DNA of 64,000 nt from Antilocapra americana (taxonomy: Eukaryota; Chordata; Mammalia; Artiodactyla; Antilocapridae): positions 2,003,610 through 2,067,609 of the forward strand of contig ML664159.1 of assembly GCA_007570785.1 (NCBI GenBank). Reading direction: 5' to 3'. Positions 61,037-64,000 of the stretch are shown one piece after another. Made by a program: the position numbers and the translations under genes. Below the pieces are notes generated by a model. The model had not been told where the DNA came from, did not search any database, and was given only the letters and a program-made list of their open reading frames with translations. Positions within the stretch are counted from its first letter, which is position 1, and every line of letters starts with the position of its first letter.

Positions 61037-61234
61037 ATTACTCAAAGATGTGACTAAACAAAACCTTTTTATTATTGACAAATAGATACTCAAAGACATT
61101 TTTAAACAAAGTGACCCAGACTCATGGCTTTTGTCAAGAGAGTAAAGGTAACTGTGAAACAGTATTTCTACTGAGCTATTTATTCACTTACAGTGGGAGC
61201 CAAGATACCAGTGTTTCCTTTCTTCCCTACATGT

Positions 61235-61427
61235 GCTCATGCATGCTTAGTCGCTTCAGTCATGTCCGACTCTGTGCGACCCCATGGACTGAAGCCCACC
61301 AGGCTCCTCTGTCCATGGGATTCTCCAGGCAAGAATACTGGAGTGGGTTGCTATGCCCTCCTCCATGGGATCATTCCAACCCAGGGACTGAACCCTGTAT
61401 CCTGCACTGCAGGCAGATTCTTTTGCC
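61235..61427 (-). mobile_element. Bov-tA SINE inside the retrocopied terminal exon
   Basis: Antisense on the plus strand ('gcttagtcgcttcagtcatg' to 'gcaggcagattctttt'), so sense in the retrocopied transcript. It has no target duplication of its own visible here, consistent with having been part of the parental transcript. Confidence 0.85.
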
Positions 61428-62230
61428 TCTTGAAAAACCTGTATGCAAATCAGGAAGCACCAGTTTTAACTAGACATAGAACAACAGAGGTTCCAAATAC
61501 GAAAAGGAGTACATAAAGGCTGTATATTATCACCCTGCTTATTTAACTTATATGCAGAATACATCCTGAGAAACGCTGGGCTAGAGGAAGCACAAGCTAG
61601 AATCAAGATTGCCGGGAGAAATATCAGTAACCTCAGGTATGCAGATGACACCATCCTTATGGCAGAAAGTGAAGAAGAACTAAAGAGCCTCTTGATGAAA
61701 GTGAAAGAGGAGAGTGAAAAAGTTGGCTTAAAGCTCAACATTCAGAAAACTAAGATCATGGCATCTGGTCCCATCACCTCATGGCAAATAGATGGGGAAA
61801 CAGTGGAAAGAGTGTCAGACTTTATTTTTGGGGAGGCTCCAAAATCACTGCAGATGGTGATTGCAGCCATGAAATTAAAAAACGCTTACTCCTTGGAAGG
61901 AAAGTTATGACCAACCTAGACAGCATATTTAAAAGCAGAGACATTACTTTGCCAACAAAGGTCCATCTAGTCAGGCTATGGTTTTTCCAGTGGTCATGTA
62001 TGGATGTGAGATTTGAACTATGAAGAAAGCTGAGCGCCGAAGAATTGATGCTTTTGAACTGTGGTGTTGGAGAAGACTCGAGAGTCCCCTGGACTGCAAG
62101 GAGATACAACCAGTCCATCCTAAAGGAGATCAGTCCTGGGTGTTCATTGGAGGGTCTGATGTTGAAGCTGAAACTCCAATACTTTGGCCACCTGATGCAA
62201 AGAGCTGACTCATTTGAAAAGACCTTGATG
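61428..62230 (+). mobile_element. BovB fragment that formed the terminal exon of the chimeric transcript
   Basis: Plus-strand BovB from the RT (GCCTCTTGAAAAACCTG) through RYADDTILMAES to 'gactcatttgaaaagacctt'. It is truncated at both ends. At the right end it stops precisely at the point where antisense BovB reads pyrimidine tract-CAG|CATCAAGG in other copies (for example 39437-39465). The transcript used it in antisense. Confidence 0.88.
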
Positions 62231-62236
62231 AGTTTG
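62225..62236 (-). other. Exon junction: PTPN21 FERM exon to BovB
   Basis: On the minus strand CAAACT (end of ...IQFQT) is followed at 62230 by CATCAAGGTCTTTTCAAATGA. In intact BovB copies this begins right after TCTTTCCCAG, a good 3' splice site. Translation would add only HQGLFK before a TGA. Confidence 0.8.
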
Positions 62237-63080
62237 AAACTGGATGGTCTCCTCTTTATTTGCCAGCTCTAATGCAAAAAAAGACTTATTGTGGGACATG
62301 TTAGCAATATCATGCCACCTAAATACCACCGGAGGCCTCCCACTCTTGTGTTTCACAAAGATGCCTTCAAGACACGCTCCGATGAGTATGTCGCTGCCTT
62401 GGCTGTCCTTGGCAGGGTAGCTCTCTTCCCCGTAGCCATCCATTCTCTCTACCTCCTGCATGTACAGCATTTCAGCGTCAGGAGCTGTGAGGCCCCTGTA
62501 TTTCTGATGCAGCAAGGCCACTTTTCGGGTTGCTTCTTCCAACACTTTTTCATCTTGTAACCAGCAAGGCAAATTTCTGAAGAAAATCCTGGGATTCATA
62601 CTGATCAAAGTCACCAAGATCAGCTTGAACAGCTAAGCCTGCAAGCTGAATTGCTTGTTCTAATGTACAAGGAATGTTTCCTTCCAAGATATCTTTCTTC
62701 AGCTGCAGATAATACTGATACCTGGTAATCTCCTGCTGCAGCTGTGAAACTGAGGGCACATAGAACACCACTCCAAAATAGACAGTAGGTTCCAACGCAT
62801 ATTTATCCAGCTGCTTCTTTAGAGGTTTCTCCAAATCTACCCACCGGCGCTGATTTTGCTTGTTGTATGTAATACCAGAGGCTGAAGTAAGTGATCTCCA
62901 GCAGCTCCAGTCTTTGGGCCACAGCCTCCAGGCTCTCCTGGCCAGTGCTCTCCACGGACAGCGTGAACTCTACAAACTCATTGTTGAGCAGCTGGATCCG
63001 GGCAACTAGGCAGCTCTTGCTGGATACGGTGTAGCGCCGCGTGCGTTTCAGTTTCAGTCCAAATGGCAGTGGTCTTCTTC

Positions 63081-63426
63081 TCCCTTCAAGACCTGTCTAG
63101 AGGGGTAGAAAGCAGGCAGCACCACCCGCAGTCCACGGGTGGTGATGGCCAGAGAAAGCGATCCTGTCCCAGCGGGAGGAGCACCGCGGAGTCTCCGACT
63201 CCTCACCCAGCAGCTGCTGCCATTAAAAAGCAACAGAGTCTCCAAAGACCAGGTGATGGGAGCACCCACGCCAGTGCTGCTCCCGCCGCCGCACCCCCGG
63301 GGCCGCGCCCCGCTCCGCGGCCCGCCCCGCTCCGCGGCCGCGCCCGCACTCGGCTCCCGCGGCCCGCGCGCCTGGCGTCCCGTCTCCCCGGCCCCGGCCC
63401 GCCGCGCATCCCCCGCGGGCCGCGCC
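63081..63426 (-). other. GC-rich 5' leader of the retrocopy
   Basis: About 345 bases upstream of the lost start codon, with very high GC and many CpG between about 63280 and 63426, ending exactly at the right target duplication. It most likely represents the 5' UTR of the parental mRNA. The long proline/arginine-rich frames on both strands here are composition effects. Confidence 0.7.
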
Positions 63427-63440
63427 AGTCTGGAATTTTT
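63427..63440. repeat. Target-site duplication, right copy
   Basis: AGTCTGGAATTTTT, a perfect match to 60997-61010. On the transcript strand the duplication begins AAAAATTCC after ATA, close to the A-rich L1 endonuclease target pattern. Confidence 0.9.
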
Positions 63441-63606
63441 TATACCTAAAGTTTCCTCACTAATAATAAAACAGATTTTGCTGGTTTATAATGACAGGGT
63501 CATGGAGTGAAACAACTTTTTCTCAAACTAAAAAAGAATACTTTTTGCCAACCAAAGACAAAATTTTCTACAACCTTGAGTTGAAGGTGGGAAAGGGCAA
63601 AATGAT

Positions 63607-63622
63607 GGGGGGGGGGGCGGGG
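63607..63622. repeat. Poly-G tract
   Basis: A G run with one C, prone to length errors in sequencing. Confidence 0.85.
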
Positions 63623-63639
63623 ATGTTTTGGCATCGCTG

Positions 63640-63795
63640 ATATGGGACAGACCTTGGAGATAATTTGCTCCAATTTCTGGTCTTATAGTTGAAGAAAATT
63701 GAGGTTCAAAGGTGTTGCATTTCTAGTCAACAACAAAGCTGGGACTAGAACCTTTGCCCTTTGGTCCCAGTCCAGTGATTTTTCCACAGTCCATA
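63640..63795 (-). repeat. MIR remnant, minus strand
   Basis: 'tagttgaagaaaattgaggt', 'caacaacaaagctgggacta' and 'tggtcccagtccagtgattt' are an antisense MIR. Confidence 0.6.
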
Positions 63796-63799
63796 TTTA

Positions 63800-63995
63800 T
63801 TCCCACCCCTCCAACCCCCTACCTAACCCATGCCAACACATCCCCCCACACCCCCCCACACCATACACACTTACCCCACTCATAGCCTCCACATACACAC
63901 CCATACACCCTCATATTCCACACGCCATGCACACTCCACACATACCCCCACACTCTCCTACATACACACAAACACACTCCCACCATACATAGGCC
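63800..63995. repeat. C/A-rich low-complexity sequence
   Basis: Imperfect CA, CCCCA and CATACA repeats, almost free of G. The histidine/proline-rich frame across it is not a gene. Confidence 0.8.
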
Positions 63996-64000
63996 CCTGT

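Larger units (their letters stand above)
61011..63426 (-). pseudogene. PTPN21: Processed retrocopy of a truncated, BovB-spliced PTPN21 transcript
   Basis: PTPN21 is a cytoplasmic tyrosine phosphatase with an N-terminal FERM domain (membrane/cytoskeleton binding) and a C-terminal phosphatase domain. Read on the minus strand, this copy has a GC-rich leader (63426 to about 63085) and then FERM-coding sequence without introns from [14 protein letters not shown] (about 63080) to KEETIQFQT (62231). The start codon is lost (AGA precedes CCACTGCC). About 4 extra bases near 62866-62870 and about 11 missing bases near 62563 shift the frame, the latter within the QKFAL...WLQDEK region. After 62231 it continues as antisense BovB (62230-61428), a Bov-tA SINE (61427-61235) and unique sequence with AATAAA and an A tail. 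Perfect 14-bp duplications flank it. The gene assignment is by recalled similarity to PTPN21; PTPN14 is the closest alternative. Confidence 0.87.

Noticed and set aside
62210..63085. Functional PTPN21 gene or FERM protein gene
   Set aside because: No introns, lost start codon, two frameshifts, flanking target duplications and an A tail show a processed, broken copy.
63054..63510. Proline/arginine-rich frames on both strands
   Set aside because: They come from the GC-rich leader of the PTPN21 retrocopy; composition alone keeps them open.
1..64000. CRISPR arrays, phage or bacterial systems
   Set aside because: No regularly spaced direct repeats with unique spacers; all repeat families present are mammalian retroelements.

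Overview
The window is nuclear DNA of a ruminant (cattle, bison, buffalo, sheep or goat group). The diagnostic evidence is repeat content: BovB (RTE-clade) LINEs, young bovine-type L1 with an uninterrupted ORF2 stretch, many Bov-tA/Bov-A2 SINEs (tRNA-like head, tail often ending in CAG repeats or CACTTTCACTTT), and older CHR (tRNA-Glu) SINEs, over a background of ancient mammalian MIR and L1M remnants. There are no bacterial or operon-like features. No complete functional protein-coding gene is visible; most open frames belong to transposons or are their antisense shadows. SINE and LINE family names were assigned by eye, without a library search.

Layout. 1-2240: a BovB whose 5' part (endonuclease) is inverted relative to its 3' part. 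2240-4580: MIR, SINE and ancient L1 remnants. 4580-8380: a young L1 on the minus strand, interrupted by a 400-N gap with duplicated flanks. 8380-17166: mostly unique or ancient sequence with a BovB 3' fragment (10505-11095), an old L1 3' end and SINEs. 17174-18568: an L1 3' end with a nested SINE. 18570-30040: a SINE-rich stretch, including two nearly identical CHR copies (22226 and 23597) and a probable solo LTR (about 27980-28352). 30898-31211: the only candidate single-copy protein-coding exon, ending at a consensus splice donor. 31212-39260: low repeat density, with an inverted SINE dimer at 36723-37146. 39262-43482: two BovB copies head to head, one split by an L1 that contains the second 400-N gap. 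43500-58035: mostly unique, AT-rich sequence with scattered SINE, L1 and MIR pieces. 58036-60150: a minus-strand BovB.

The most notable object is at 60997-63440. A minus-strand processed retrocopy of the 5' part of PTPN21 (FERM-domain protein tyrosine phosphatase) is flanked by a perfect 14-bp target-site duplication. It holds a GC-rich 5' leader and the FERM-coding exons without introns. It then changes abruptly into antisense BovB sequence exactly where BovB offers a pyrimidine tract plus CAG, continues through a Bov-tA SINE and unique sequence, and ends with AATAAA and an A tail. The simplest reading is that an ancestral PTPN21 transcript was spliced into a terminal exon made of transposons, cut short after the FERM domain, and then copied into this locus by L1 machinery. 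The copy is now broken by frameshifts.

The remaining findings concern how transposons inserted (5' inversion, inverted SINE dimers with one target duplication, a 3' extension) and assembly problems at both N gaps.
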